From Thelephora terrestris (lineage: Eukaryota; Basidiomycota; Agaricomycetes; Thelephorales; Thelephoraceae), in the NCBI GenBank assembly GCA_015956445.1, contig WIUZ02000021.1:434001-498000 (forward strand): a DNA stretch of 64,000 bases, read 5' to 3'. Of the stretch, positions 1-15,811 are shown piece after piece; position 1 is the first letter of the stretch, and each line of letters starts with the position of its first letter. The notes under the pieces were generated by a model. It was not told the origin of the DNA. It did no database searches and worked only from the letters and a program-made list of their open reading frames with translations. A program made the position numbers and the translations under genes.

Positions 1-1821
1 CCAGGGTATTTTTGGGAGGAATGATTGGATCCCCTGTGGTCAATGGAGTAACTGACGAATCATCAATGGTGCTGACATATTTTCCGTTTGGGGGGGGGGG
101 GGGGGGGGGGAAGGCCCGTAAATGCTTCTGTGCTCCTGGATACGAAACCACCTCGTGCAGATCTCCGAGAAGTCTGAACATTTGTGTTGAACGCGATTAG
201 CAAGCCGCTGCAACCTGAGATTCTCGCCCGGCACCTGAAGTTTACCTTCAATGCCCCCAGGTTTGCTGGGAGGAGGCGAGCGTGGACTAATGTGAATGCA
301 GGAATATTACATACCAATCAGCTCATTCCGGCGTCTCTGATCTGCCACATTATCTGGGGGTATCGAGACAAGAATATCCAGAAAGGTCATGCGTAGGATG
401 ACAACATCGACTCTGTTTCTGACAGCGCCGGAGTCCTGCAGGATGGGCTAGTAGTCAGGCATGGGCTAGTAGTCAGGCATGGATTCGAAGTTGGAGGCCG
501 TGGGCTAACCTCGTGGTCATTATAGGCCGTTGGGACGCTCTGTGGGAGGGTTTGACCAGAACCAATTCCGTTCGAGGCCCCTATTGTGCCGCCAGTGATA
601 ACCACGGGAGCACAGAGCGCCGAAATTACTGGTCTTTCTCTTGGACTGATAAATACCAAGAGAATACGAGCGACACGATGACCTTCACACACCTATCGAT
701 GCCGGCCTTACTTCGTTTTCCTGTGCTGTATGGCCGACGTTTCCTCCTAGCGGGAAGATGCAGAGACCCTCGTGAAAGTTGCTGCGATGGCAGGGATTAA
801 AACACTCACCTTTCAACTTCTTACCGAGTTGTTCGGCATCGCCAATCGCAGCCACAGGGGTCAAGGTCTCTGGGCTTCGCTTCTCCCTTCACAAAACAGG
901 ATTCGTAAAGGTGTATGGTTCTTCTCATCTGGTCGCAGTAGAATCGAGTTTATCTACTCTCCATCTGTGATGCTAAGCTCGGCTTTGCTCCCCCTAGGGG
1001 TTAATGTCTAGTTCCGCGCATACCGAGCCGACCGATGGCGACGTTAGTGGGGATCACCATCCAGAGGTTCTTGGTAGCAGGCGCAGGTAGTTTCTCCGAC
1101 TTTTTCCTGGACATTGCCATTCCTCGGCGCGGACGTGCGGGGGCGGCGTGTCCTGGAGGATAGAATGGAATCAGGAAAGCAATCGGCTTAGTGTTGTCTG
1201 GTTCGATGCAACGACTTCACCTAAGGTTTATTCAATTGTGAGTAATTGCAACGGAACTGGAATTCATCTGCGTGGCGTATGAAAGCGAAGGGGATCGCCA
1301 GCCCCACGCACGGAGTGTTTTTCTCCGGGCCTAGTTAAGCACTTTAAAAGCGAGTGGGACACTTCATCGTCGGAATTTCATGCCGGTGTATCACTATCGA
1401 GCCACGGCAGGCGTGAAATCATCCCTCTTTCGTTGGTAAATCGCCCGCACGATGATCTCTCGAGCGGAAAGTCACACATGCGAGAAGGATGGCATCTCGA
1501 AATCACATACAATTTTTTCTGTAATCGGAATGTCCTACGCTCGCGACATATTCGTCAAGGCGGCGAGTCCGGTCTGCCTGGAAGTTTGAAAAGTTTTATC
1601 ACGGGTGGCAAGGTATTGTCCCGTCATGTCGCGATTTCTGGAAGAATGGGGGTTCCCAGCAGAGTACAGCGAGTGTGGAATCTATGGGGCGGTAGGGTTG
1701 TCTTTCTTCTAAAGTTGTGGACCTCGTGGCCGCGGAACAACGTTCAACACCAATCGTGGGAACAACGGCGGGAGGCAGTTGCATGCCGATTCCTCTCTGA
1801 GAGCGCCCAGCAACTCTACCG
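1..1821. other. No recognisable gene; G-homopolymer and small tandem repeat
   Basis: I recognise no conserved protein on either strand here; the open frames are short and look like chance. Two simple repeats are visible: an uninterrupted run of 21 G at 90-110, and an 18-nt unit repeated twice in tandem at about 443-478. The last few hundred bases are presumably the promoter and 5' UTR of the TRP channel gene that follows. Confidence 0.5.
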
Positions 1822-4800
1822 ATGGATACCGAGGAGCAGATTGGTTTGCTGGCGACTACAACGGAAGACCTTGAGACTGTGAAGGTATTCCCTCTTATAC
1901 CCCATATCCTCAAAGATGCGAACGTACGTGTTCTTCGGTTCCAGGGGAGTTGATACTGAATCCTTCTACCAGGAGTCCATAGGTTCGTGGGAACGATTGC
2001 GTTACGGTGTGAATGCTGATTGGTGTTTTGTGTGCGGTGCAGACGCGGCGTTGAGCTGGGAGTGAGCATGTTGCACAGACGTATCTCCGCGAAGCTATGG
2101 ACTCACCACGGGCTCATCCTTTCAATTCCCAGTCAACTTACAGCTTCAGACATCAATTTTGCCATAATCCGTCCGCTTGTTTACAAATACGCCAGACTCA
2201 AGAACCCAGCTACAGTCTATGCATGTCTCGTCGTCCGCTCGCATTTCCTGTCCTTGGCCGGAGAAGACATGGCTTGTACCGGGATTATGCTGGCTCGTGC
2301 GGATATGTGCGAGATCTTAGCTATGAAGCTCCTGAACCGTTTTTCGTCGAGGAAGATTGAACTCACCTGCGCGTTGATGACTAGTTGGGATCCGTTGGCT
2401 GGGGCGCCCGAGTACGTGTATGAGGGGTTAAAGTCGGTGTTGGGTCGTGATCGTAGCGAGGTGAACGATCCGCAATGTGCGCTTGAGGTCAGTCTTCTCG
2501 CTCCATCCTGATATCTTCGTGGTACGACATCCGGGGGTGTGTGGGGTCACGTGGTAATCTGCGATCGCGTTTTTGAAACTTTTCCAGATGGCGATCGCGA
2601 CGAAGGCCAAGCAGTTTGTTGCCGCGCCCCTTGCCCAAACCGTTGTGAACGACGTCTACTCGGGAAAGATCGTATTTTCAAACCTGGCTACATCCCGGTC
2701 TGTTCTCGCGGATAACTACAAACGTCAGGCGATCGCGGTTTATGACCATCGGACCGCCCCGTTCTTGGACCATTATCGGTGGGTGGCGGTAGAATGAAAT
2801 AAGTCGGATGCTTAGGCCCGTTATAGGCTGAGAGTTCCGAAGTATGGTGCTATCTTGGAGTTCCTCAACTTTGCCGCTCTTCTCATCGTATTCGTGCTCT
2901 GTCTATCGAGTGAGCGCCATCCGATTTTAAGATTCTCTTCTACGATAGGTTGCTGATATATTCGTGACGTCGCCCAAAGATGCAGAAACGAGTCATATGA
3001 CAGCCTATGAAATACTGTTCATAGTTTTCGCGGCTTCATTCGCTCTGGCCGAGTACACTGCCTCACGAGAACATGGATGGGACAGTAAGTCCTGGTAACT
3101 CCTGGGAGTAACACAGCGTCGGAGCTTACAACGTCATTCAATGCAGTCTATCTTGCCAATGTTCGTTCTCATCTCATAAGCAATGCAAACTCACTCAGGC
3201 CCTGCATATCACAGATGTGGAATGTTTTTGACTCATCGTTTATCCTAATCTTTTTTCTGTACATCGTGCTGAGGGTCAAGGGCCTCGCTACGGGCGATGG
3301 TGAGTCTCGAATTCTCGCGTGGGTGCGAGTTGACTGAGTCTGAAACGGCGTCCCTCACAGAGTCATCGTCCGGGCTGGGTTTTGATATCCTGGCTTGTGG
3401 CGCGTGCATCTTGTTCCCCAGGTGATCTCACAGCGATCGATGGGTTTCACGACGACGAAGCTGAAGGCATATCATCTTTAGGCTAGCGTTCTTTGCTGTT
3501 AAGAACAAAGTTGTGGTTTTGTATGTCCCAGTTATCCTTTGCGAAGGCAAGAGACTAACTGGAAACAATAGGGTCTTGCGTGCTATGATCGCGCAGTTCG
3601 TTTTCTTCATCGGAATTGCAGCCATTTGTTTCTCTGGGTTGCTGTTCACTTTGCACACATTGTCTGCTGATGCGCCGAAGCCGTGGAGCTGGACGTCCAT
3701 AGCATGGTTTATGGTTCAGGTTTGGTTCGGGAACACGTCAATGTCGTTCACTCAAGCGTCCAGTTTCCACCCGATCTTTGGTCCTTTCTTGATGACAGCC
3801 TTTGCCGCATTGTCGAATACTATGTTGTTGACGAGTAAGTCTGAATGGCGGCGGAGCATGCGTTCACAAGGCTCACACCCCTTTCAGTCCTAACCTCGAT
3901 ATTGTCTAACACATATGCTAGGACGGACGCGGTATGTACTTTGAGTATACCAAATTTGGTGGACCTCACTGACCACAATGATGACTATAGAATGCCTCGA
4001 GAGAGGTAGGTGATAAGTGAAGTGCGGACGTGTGCCCCCATTCACTCGCGAATTTCCGCCACCAGTTTCTGTTCCAGTTCGCCATGACCACTATAGAGGG
4101 GTGAGTTCCGAAGATCCATGCCATTGTACCTTTCCGAGCCAAAACTCTAATACATATCAGGTCGAAGTCGGACGCACTCTTCAGCTACCAACTTCCATTC
4201 AATCTGCTGGCTTTCCTGGTTCTATGGCCGCTCAGCTACGTACTATCGCCTCGGAAATTACATTCGGCAAATGTGTTTATGATTAAGTTGACGGTAAGTG
4301 TGTGTCCGGCAATTTTCCATTCAATCCTTCCAACCTCAACGCGTTGATTCAATGTCCAATTCAATTCGGACCACCGACGCCTTTCACCTGTATTGACGAA
4401 CATTGGAAATAGTCTTTCCCAACACTCGTTGTAATTGGCCTTTGCGAAAGGGGGTTCTCCGCGGAACAACCTACCAGGGGGAACCGAGACACTACAAGCT
4501 CATTCTATAACAGTATCAGGAATATGCCACTTCTGGAAACAATTATGGGGACGGGTTCAAACGACTTGTACGACGCGATCTTTTCTGTAGACGCCCCACC
4601 GGAAGAGGGTTTGTTTGGCGATTTCGAAGAGGATGAACGGCCTGCCCTCAGGTCCATCGCCTCGAGCACTAGGCTGAGAAGCATGAGTCGTGGAAGGACT
4701 CCCGGGCCTGGGCCGGTCCCAAAGATGAATGTTCAGAGTCCACCAACGTCTCCAAGGTCCCCGACGACAACGGGTACCCCCGACCTCTCTCCCCGGGTGA

Positions 4801-5330
4801 AACCGATGTCAATCACGACGTCCAACCTCCTCGAACCAGGGCAATCGGGGGAACAAACTTACGGGAAGCTGAGCCCCCTCGCTCGACTTTTCAGTGGGGG
4901 AAACCCGATCAGAGATCGTACGACAAGCATGGGCGCTGGTGCGAGCCTGAAGAAAGTCGAGACGCTGCTGGAGGATATCAAACAACTGCCTGTCAACAAG
5001 TTTACCGAGGAAATGCGGGAGTTGCAGGTAAAGTTTGTTTGTTTGTTGACCATCTCGGAGTCTTTCGCGCAACGGGATCTACATTCAGTTTTACCCTTTG
5101 ACAATACGACGGACTTTTTATGCGAACCCCATGGCCGCGCGCGTCATTTTCCTTATTATTTTCCTGACCCGTGGCGCTTTTGTTACGTCTGATGAGACTG
5201 ATGGGTCGTGACTATTTTCTCACTCACTTTTGTTATTTAGGATCGTCAAGCGCGAATCGAAAACCTGTTGTTGACGCTTACGAGAGGAATGAGGCACGAT
5301 GGGATTCCGTCTCGCCACGGTAGTCAGTAG
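1822..5330 (+). CDS. YVC1: Yvc1-like vacuolar TRP cation channel, 18 exons
   Basis: Homologue of the fungal vacuolar TRP channel Yvc1, which in yeast releases Ca2+ from the vacuole. My splice model gives 752 residues with no frame break. Exons: 1822-1923, 1973-1982, 2043-2061, 2133-2487, 2588-2778, 2827-2909, 2980-3084, 3147-3160, 3215-3299, 3361-3421, 3482-3520, 3572-3834, 3888-3931, 3991-4005, 4066-4100, 4161-4293, 4413-5027, 5241-5330. The soluble N-terminal part precedes hydrophobic segments from about 2840. Family landmarks are TASREHGW, FGPFLMTAFAALSNT near the pore end, LTSILSNTYA, and the post-channel TTIEGSKSDALFSYQ. A hydrophilic Ser/Pro-rich tail with an acidic patch (FGDFEEDE) ends the protein. 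The start is the first ATG in frame with a conserved leader (TVKVFPLIPHIL). Exons 2 and 3 are only 10 and 19 nt, and the last intron is long (213 nt). The family assignment is from remembered fungal homologues; the small exons are the least certain part. Confidence 0.87.
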
Positions 5331-5662
5331 CGTTGATATGTGGTGCTGAACATTGAAAAGAGCCAAGGATCCAGTATTCTGTCATCACTCACGAGGGAGC
5401 CATTGAGGGTGGGAAACGCCGAGAAGGGGGACCCCGGCAACTTGCATGATCGAGTTAGACGATGGTTCCGGGGTCCTCGGAAGAGAACAATTAACAAGAT
5501 GTTGGGATGACATTCCGAAGAGCCATCGCCCTTGTCCATTCCTGTAGCTCATTTACTTACTTATATCATTCAAACGCTCTTTACGCTCCTTATCCCCTCC
5601 CTCCCCTTTCCTTTCACCCGTCGGACCTTCTCCCCACCCCACCACCAAGTGGTTGATGAAAT
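5331..5662 (+). promoter_or_regulatory. Intergenic space and pyrimidine-rich leader of the kinase gene
   Basis: About 330 nt lie between the TRP channel stop and the kinase ATG, both on +. The second half (5550-5645) is a long C/T-rich tract, as is common just upstream of fungal start sites. No gene is seen. Confidence 0.4.
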
Positions 5663-7554
5663 ATGGGCTGCTGTCTCTCTACTCCTGTTGATTTTGAAGG
5701 CGAAGTTAACTTGTACCACTTTGATCTCCATCGGGTCGTCGGAAAGGGTGCCTTTGGGAAGGTGAGCATCTATCTATCTTGTTTTTTGCTTGCATTCGCA
5801 TCCGGTGGTCCCTTGGGATGATGTGTACCCGGGACGCTCCAGGCGGTGTGGGGCGGGGCCTTTGATCGGTTGCCTTTGTTCTTTCAGAGCGTGGAGCATT
5901 TGCTGTCGCCTCTGCTCTGTGCCAGCCCCTCGACTGAACGGACTAACTCAACGTGTCCCAATGCGAATGTAGGTCCGAGTGGTGGAGCACAGGAGATCGA
6001 AGAAACTGTTCGCCTTGAAGTACATCGACAAGGCTCAATGTTCGAAGCAACGAGCGGTCGCCAATGTCATCCAGGAACGTCGGTTGCTTGAAGAGGTCAG
6101 GCTGCTATAAATGTCTTGGCTCCGGTGCTCGGATCGCTGACCGTTTTGGCTCCGGCTTTGTTGGCTTTCCGGTTATGCGGTTCAAACCACACCAGATCGA
6201 CCATCCATTCATCGTTAACATGCGATACGCCTTCCAAGATGACGAAAACTGCTTCTTCGTCTTGGACCTCATGCTAGGAGGCGACCTGAGGTGTAAGTAC
6301 CCGTCCGCCTTTGTTCCTTTAACAGTTGGAGAACTTGTCCCTGATTTGGTATCATGTGGCGCGATCTATGCCGTTGACACGCATATAGTCCACATGGAAC
6401 GGAAGGGCGAGATTAACGAGAGTTGTGTCCGCTTCTGGACCGCTGAACTGGCGTCGGCATGCAACTATCTCCACCGTCAAAAGATCATTCACCGGTGCGT
6501 CCTTGAGGCTTCCACCGAACCGATAAATACTGATGAGCGAATGATTCTAACGTGCAGCGACATCAAGCCGGACAATGTTCTTTTAGATGCCCATGGCCAC
6601 GTCCATCTAACCGATTTCAACGTTGCGATCCATTACTCGGAGCGCCGACTGCACACCAGCGTAGCTGGTAGTATGGCGTACATGGCGCCAGAAATCCTTG
6701 CCCGTACGTCGCTTCTCACGATTGAGTTGCCCTTGTTTCAATGGATTAAATGTTTCCCCATTTCTTTCACCACAGGCAAAGGGTATACATGGCACGTGGA
6801 CTACTGGAGCCTTGGCGTTTGTGTCTTTGAACTCCTCTTTTGCCGACGGCCTTTCGAGAGCCGCTCGGGGGACAAGTTGACACAGGCGATCATGAAAGGC
6901 TCCGTCAAATTCCCACTCGGCGCAGACGAAAAGTGTAGCAAAGAGGGACAAAGCCTCGTTCTCGCGGTAGGTCTCGGTCCACTTTCTAACTTTATGGAGA
7001 GGGGCTCATCTCACAAAACCACGTTTTGGTTTCAGCTCCTCGACCGTAATCCCAAGACGAGGATAGCATGTCAGAGCCGGGAGCGCGGAATGGCCGAGTT
7101 CAAGAAACACCCGTGGTTCGCTGATATCGAATTTGGCCGCTTGATGGAAAAGGAGATCCAGCCGCCTTTCGTCCCCGACTTGAACAGAACCAACTTTGAC
7201 GTGTCGCACGAGCTGGACGAGTTTCTGATGGTCGAGAAGACGCTCACCCACTCGCAGAGGAAGAAGAACGTCGACGTCGACAAGATGAAGCCAGAATACC
7301 GGATGCTGGAAGAGCAGTTCACCGTGTACGATTACACGAGCCAGCACAGGACGTCATATTACCCTCACAACCAACCGATCGTGGTGGGCAAAGCTGACGG
7401 GGAGAGCTATGTGATTCCATCGGCGACAAACACGGTCGTACCGAACCAGACGTACTTGGAGCGGTCGCAGGTTCATGGTTCGATGGCTCATGTTTCTCAG
7501 GGCCAGGTTTCCATCCTGGTGAACCAGTCTAAGGAGAATCTCAAACTCGCCTGA
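5663..7554 (+). CDS. AGC-type Ser/Thr protein kinase, STK32/YANK family
   Basis: Seven exons (5663-5761, 5973-6095, 6196-6292, 6389-6494, 6558-6703, 6776-6966, 7036-7554) give 426 residues without frame breaks. The kinase domain starts almost at the N-terminus: glycine loop GKGAFGK, then FALKYIDK with the ATP-binding Lys, catalytic loop HRDIKPDN (Asp and Asn present), the metal-binding motif as DFN instead of DFG, and the APE motif as MAPE. DFN is typical of the YANK/STK32 family, so the site is not evidence of a dead kinase. The protein begins MGCCLST: Gly2 fits N-myristoylation and Cys3-Cys4 fit palmitoylation, so membrane anchoring is likely. The ATG at 5663 is chosen because it yields this motif directly ahead of the glycine loop. 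The C-terminal tail after the kinase domain (about 7150 on) carries a conserved-looking FVPDLNRTNFD segment and then a polar region. Confidence 0.9.
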
Positions 7555-8529
7555 ACTCCATCTCCTTCGTCCCCGATTGTCCGCTTGCCACCCCATTGGA
7601 TCACTTCCACCCGCTGTACAAGACACGATGTATCCCACCCATGTTCGCTCACGACCGCCTGTCTCCGACCTACATCGTGAGTCCTACTTGTTTGGGTCCC
7701 GTGCGTCAGTGTGCTAACTCTGATTGTCTGGACAGTCCCACCCTCGCTTATAATGTCTAATTTATCCCCCTCACTAATGGCTGTCTGTCTCCCGTCTTGT
7801 AGACTTAACCACCGCACCACGAACCTCATCACGCATTGTTATAAGCTCGCTCATTCGCATGTTCTCGCTCTGATCGTCTCTTCTGACACTTGTTTTTTTG
7901 TTCTTCCGCCTTTGATGTAGGCTCATTCTTACGTTGTGTAACCCGTAGCTGTTCACCACCCTTTTCCCCGTTTCAACTTCTTCCATTTCCTCATTTCCTC
8001 CTTCACCCTTCCAAACCTCTCAGAATTATAACCTATATCACTCTCGCCTCCTTGTTTCGTCCCTTTCACAATGTTGCTCACCGAATTGTATGTGCGTTTA
8101 GTGCAATTTCGTTCCACTCTTCGAGATTCCAATATCGGACGGTGCTTTCGCCCATCCCTTTCTGTCGTAGCTAACGCTGAATGGAAATGATCAACAGTAA
8201 TTGAGATTATCTGGGTGACGGTCTGGACCCTGAACGCGACAAATTATGTCAATCATGTCAGAGGTCGGCTTCTAGCTGGCAAACTACGTACACGTTACGC
8301 GTTGTATGGATCCGTGGTTGGCAGAGCTCTAACGGTGGGGCGGGGGAACGCTCGTCGGCTATTGTTACTGGTTGTTGAACCGTGCTTTATGTCATCAATT
8401 TCAGTGTGTTCGACAGCCTGGTTCTAGCGTTCAATCTTAGTCTCGGAGGTTGTACATTGACCAACGGCACTAATAAAACACACCGGTCTTATATCCCTGT
8501 GCGGTGATCACGAGATGGGGCGAGTATTG
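7555..8529. other. Kinase 3' region and intergenic space, no gene seen
   Basis: The sequence after the kinase stop is C/T-rich to about 8100, with no conserved open frame on either strand. It probably holds the 3' UTR. No repeat or RNA gene was recognised. Confidence 0.45.
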
Positions 8530-9230
8530 AGTCGAATTTATTGTTCTGCTCAACAGAGTTTACGGCACCGAGGCGGGGCATTTGGCGTTCGGTGCCTAAA
8601 ACAGCTCGAGAACCGATGCTTCTGAACCTTTTGCTGCAGCCGTTCCTTTTGTTTTGTATTTCGTGGTTGACCCGACAATAGAGAGTCTCGGGACACCCGT
8701 CGGTGGTCAGCCTTCGCTGAATCTTTTGTGATTGTGAATTAGGGTATTGGGAGAAAGTGCGAGTGTTTCGAAGCTTATTTGGGTGTAGCATTTGCTGTAG
8801 ACAGGAACTCCCGGCGTGGACTATGACTCAGCGACGATGGGGTATGTAGAACCCCAATCATGGATGAGTAGGTGTTCCGCGCTCCCAGTGCTCAGGAGCA
8901 AGAAAACTAGCGAGTTCACAGCTTCGGTTGTGCGGGCCTTCACGCTCACGGGCTGGAGAGCCGGTCCGAGGAATGCGTTCACCTTGCCCTTCTCGAAGCT
9001 TGATCCTCCGAACTCGTCTGGATCAAAGTGGAGTTGTAAACAATACAAAGTCTTCAGATTTTCGTGTACGATAGATGTACGTACACGTCAATCTACTCGG
9101 TCCGGAGCCGCCTCTATGACAGATCTAGGTTAGTGTCCGAACTCCGATAAGGTTTGGTGTTTTTCAGGTTTGTGTCGTGGTTGCCGGGGTGACGTTCGTG
9201 AAGCTTTGAGTGCCTATTGTATTGGTGAGT
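8530..9230. repeat. Segment X, oldest-context copy (duplicated at 30.6 and 40.3 kb)
   Basis: This stretch aligns by eye with 30559-30890 and 40336-40940. Shared landmarks are a CTGCTC..GTTTACG start, the TGAATCTTTTG/AATTAGGG block, and GGAACCCCAATC.TGGATGAG near 8850. On the minus strand, 9048-8821 reads as an open frame (HFDPDEFGGSSFEKGKV), which may be the end of a host gene I cannot name. In the copy at 40 kb that frame is not kept. Here it sits directly downstream of the PLP-homeostasis gene, the same order as in the 40 kb copy. Confidence 0.6.
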
Positions 9231-9305
9231 TGTGATACACGCAGTGGGGATGGTAAATACCAGGCTTGAACGAAGTCCACACCCTAGCTCAGGCATCCCT
9301 ATGTG

Positions 9306-12885
<3,580 letters not shown>

Positions 12886-14410
12886 ATGGCTCAACGGTTT
12901 CCCTTTGAATCCGATTAAACCCTGAAAGAACGGATCCGGTACGTGCGTCCATAGCATTCCTTCGGAACTTCGAACGATTCTAACATCGCACTGGGTGGAC
13001 CCTCTATACAGACATTTTACCTGGGCTTGGCATGCAGTCATTATGGGAACGGAATAACCTCTGCGTTGATCACCAATTTTCCGTATAGCGGTGGTGCCGC
13101 TCCGGCATTGTGGCTTGGATTCGCGGTATTTGCCCTCAATCTGATCCTATTTGTCTTCGTGTGCGGGTGTACAATTGCGAGATATACGATGTTTCCCGAG
13201 GTAAGTGTCCACCTGGCAAGCGGTCCGAAAGCTTATCTCAACTCATGCCAGGTTGGGGGCTGATGTTAAGCCACCCGGCTCAAAGTCTGTTCATCGGTGT
13301 TTTCCCGATGGGTGCTGCAACGTTAATCAATGGCGCCCTTGTGAGTCTTGTCCCGCTCATCTCTCCAGGACCTCTTCATGACATCTTCCAGGCTTTGAAC
13401 CAAGCACGGGGTTGGGGTGGTAACGCATTGCTGTACACACTATGGGGTTTCTGGTGGTTGGACTCATTGGTATCGTACGTAATAGCGTTCGGTATGCTAT
13501 ACATCATGTGAGTTCCTCATACGTCACCATTTCAAGTACACTCATTCCCCAATCTTTACAGGATCGTTCGTCAAGAGCAATCTCTGGCGAAGATGACTGC
13601 CGTATGGTTACTCCCTGTCGTGACCCTGATTGTCGCGTCGTCTACGGGAGGACTTTTGGCGAAGGCTCTGCTTCCTCACTCCACTAAATTGGCCCTGATC
13701 ACTACGACTTTCTCGCTCGTCATGGTCCTCATCGGGCTCTCATTTGCCCTTATGATCATAACTGTCTATCTGCTCCGCCCTTATTACGTACGGTACTCCA
13801 GATATCACATTGATTCTGTCCTCGTTCATCGTGCTAGGTGAGTGCAGAGCCATTCGAAAATGGATCCCATCGTTGATGCCCTATGAAGGGACCGCTTGGA
13901 CAGGGCGGTTACTCTCTCTTTGTTAAACGGCGAGAACATGTCTGAACTACTGCCCCCTTCATTATGGAGCCGACTTCCCATTCGTCCAACGTCCGGTCAA
14001 ATCCCATTCCTCGCGCAGTCTGGTCAAATGATCTTTGTGGCGTGCCTCGCCGGATCTTTTATCCTTTGGGCAATGGGTATCGCATGGATCATCGTGGCAG
14101 TGCTTCGATATTTCTGTAGCGAGAAAAGGAAAGATTCCCTTCTCGATGGCTTACTGGGAATGGTCTTCCCTCACGGGACGTTCGCGAGCTTGTCCGTGAA
14201 GTTGGCTCTGGTTCTGGATAGCTCATTCTATCGAGCTTTTGGCGGTCTTTGGTGTTGTACGTGCCTTTACTCCGCCCGTCGCCCGCTCTGACACATTCTT
14301 TGAAAGGCGTTGTTTTAGCTTATGGTTATGGATGTTCACGCGCAGCATCCCAGCATTTCATAGACGGTTCATTATTCAAGGCACCTTATGTGTCTGAAGA
14401 AGGCAATCGG
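12886..14410 (+). pseudogene. SSU1: SSU1-like sulfite efflux / TDT-family transporter, decayed
   Basis: Relic of a member of the tellurite-resistance/dicarboxylate transporter family; fungal SSU1 exports sulfite across the plasma membrane. Landmarks appear in order: LKERI then HFTWAWHAVIM, ITSALITNFPYSGG, ARYTMFPE, LMLSHPAQSLFIGVFPMGA, LYTLWGFWWLD, MTAVWLLPVVTLIVASSTGG, GTPDITLILSSFIVLGPLG, and DGSLFKAPY at the end. Introns are still recognisable (for example 13341-13391 and 13508-13560). The frame is lost by single-base differences near 13052, 13250, 13790, 13925 and 14355. The frame of LKERI also meets a stop just downstream of the ATG at 12886. With this many breaks across all exons I call it a pseudogene. 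The exact 3' end is unclear, because it runs towards the convergent cysteine-rich gene. Confidence 0.8.
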
Positions 14411-14626
14411 AGAAGTCGATCTTGGAGATTGAGAAAGGGCAGGATACCCCTGTGGGAGATTTTACGTGCCCGCTCGCGAAGGGCGAGAAGAAGCCCTTCT
14501 GAAGATGATATTTTTAATGACTTAGTGGACTTCACGAATACATCACTACATATTTTACTCCACGTTATTACATTCCAAGCCCCGAAGTCGACGAGGCCGG
14601 GGGCCCGGTTCACTGTTCCTTCGTTC

Positions 14627-15811
14627 TTAGACGGCTGTCTGCGGCGGCGTGTAGTGCAGCGATGGATCGGCGAAAGCTATCAAGTGTATGAGAGGTAAGT
14701 GCCCCCGAGTCAAGGACCTGGGAGGATCATTCATGCGACTCAACTCCATCTGCTCAAAGTAGTATTCTCTCAGTTCTGGTGGCGTCGGAGCCGCTGGCGC
14801 TTGTGAATGAAGACTAGGGTGCCTAATGATGTGATCATGACTGAGTGGCGAAGCCACATACACATCGATTAGGTTCACGGTATTAGGTTAGGCGGCGCAC
14901 CGAGGAAGATCGCGATGATGATCACGATATACTGCCAGACCGGGACGCCCCTGAGCTCTTCGGGAGGGAGGACACAGGTTTTGCTTTGAGATCGCAGTTG
15001 TACTTGAACAAGGTCGGGCGTTAGAATCTCCATATTCTGTCGAGATGATACGCACGGATCGGCATTCTTGGTCGTGGTCACATTGGGAACCAGCAGGTTT
15101 TGTGGATTCGCAGACGTTTGATGCGGGGTTGCAAAAAAGTTGAGGGGTCCTGCAGTTGTGGCGGGTGATCGTGGTGACGAACTCTTGTCCGTTTGGACCT
15201 GGGGAGATGTAATCTGAGGAGTCCAGTACGCAGGGTTGTCCGAGCACGACGTTCGCATGACTTTGACATCGACCCAGCCAGACGGGCGCATCATTTAACA
15301 AGAGCGAGAGGCTAGTTAGAAGAAGCAGACACACGAGCAAGCGGATCCAAGACACAGGCTTCCGTTGAAGTTCCAGTCGCTCGCAAGTTCCTCCCAATCC
15401 GATGGTGGGGCACACTGCCGATCCTGATTTATTTGACAAGGTTGTCCGACATCCACGAGCGGTTTACAACCTGCACCTTCGTCGGGACAATACGAACCAG
15501 GATCGCACAAAGGCGGGAGGACATCCCCATCTTTGTACCCGAACGGAAACAAATCGGTCCTGCATCGTTTCGGAATACAGGTACCGTTGGGGAGCCGAAC
15601 AGAAGGTCTTGTCGTCGCAGTCGTCTATGAACCTATGCGAGAGCTTGTCGATTCTGTTGTTTGAGGTTGAACAGGGGCTGCCCCCGGGAAGCGTGCCGCA
15701 CCGAGCCAGTGATAAGAGCGAGCAACAGATGTAAGCGCACACGAAGATCAGGGTGTGTGAGGATGGAAGTGGCAGGGGCATCAATGCAAGTGGCCAACTA
15801 CGACGAGCCAT
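14627..15811 (-). pseudogene. Cysteine-rich secretory/membrane protein gene, probably decayed
   Basis: Begins at the ATG at 15811 with MARRSWPLALMP and a hydrophobic stretch ending at LARCGT, a plausible signal peptide or anchor. Cys-rich modules follow: CSTSNNRIDKLSHRF, DDCDDKTFC, NGTCIPKRC, LCDPGSYCPDEGAGC, GQPCQINQDRQC, then after an intron ANVVLGQPC, NCRTPQLFCNP and CDHDQEC. Near 14960-14900 comes a short hydrophobic helix (VWQYIVIIIAIFLG), and then a cytoplasmic-like tail containing REYYFEQMEL. The pattern resembles a conserved but unnamed basidiomycete family; no function is known to me. Single-base frame changes near 15595 and 15000 interrupt the reading, so the gene is probably non-functional, though sequence error is not excluded. 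A truncated second copy lies at 30893-31555. Confidence 0.65.

Noticed and set aside
5663-7554. Kinase called inactive because DFG is DFN
   Set aside because: DFN is normal in the STK32/YANK family; the catalytic Lys, HRD Asp and Asn are present.
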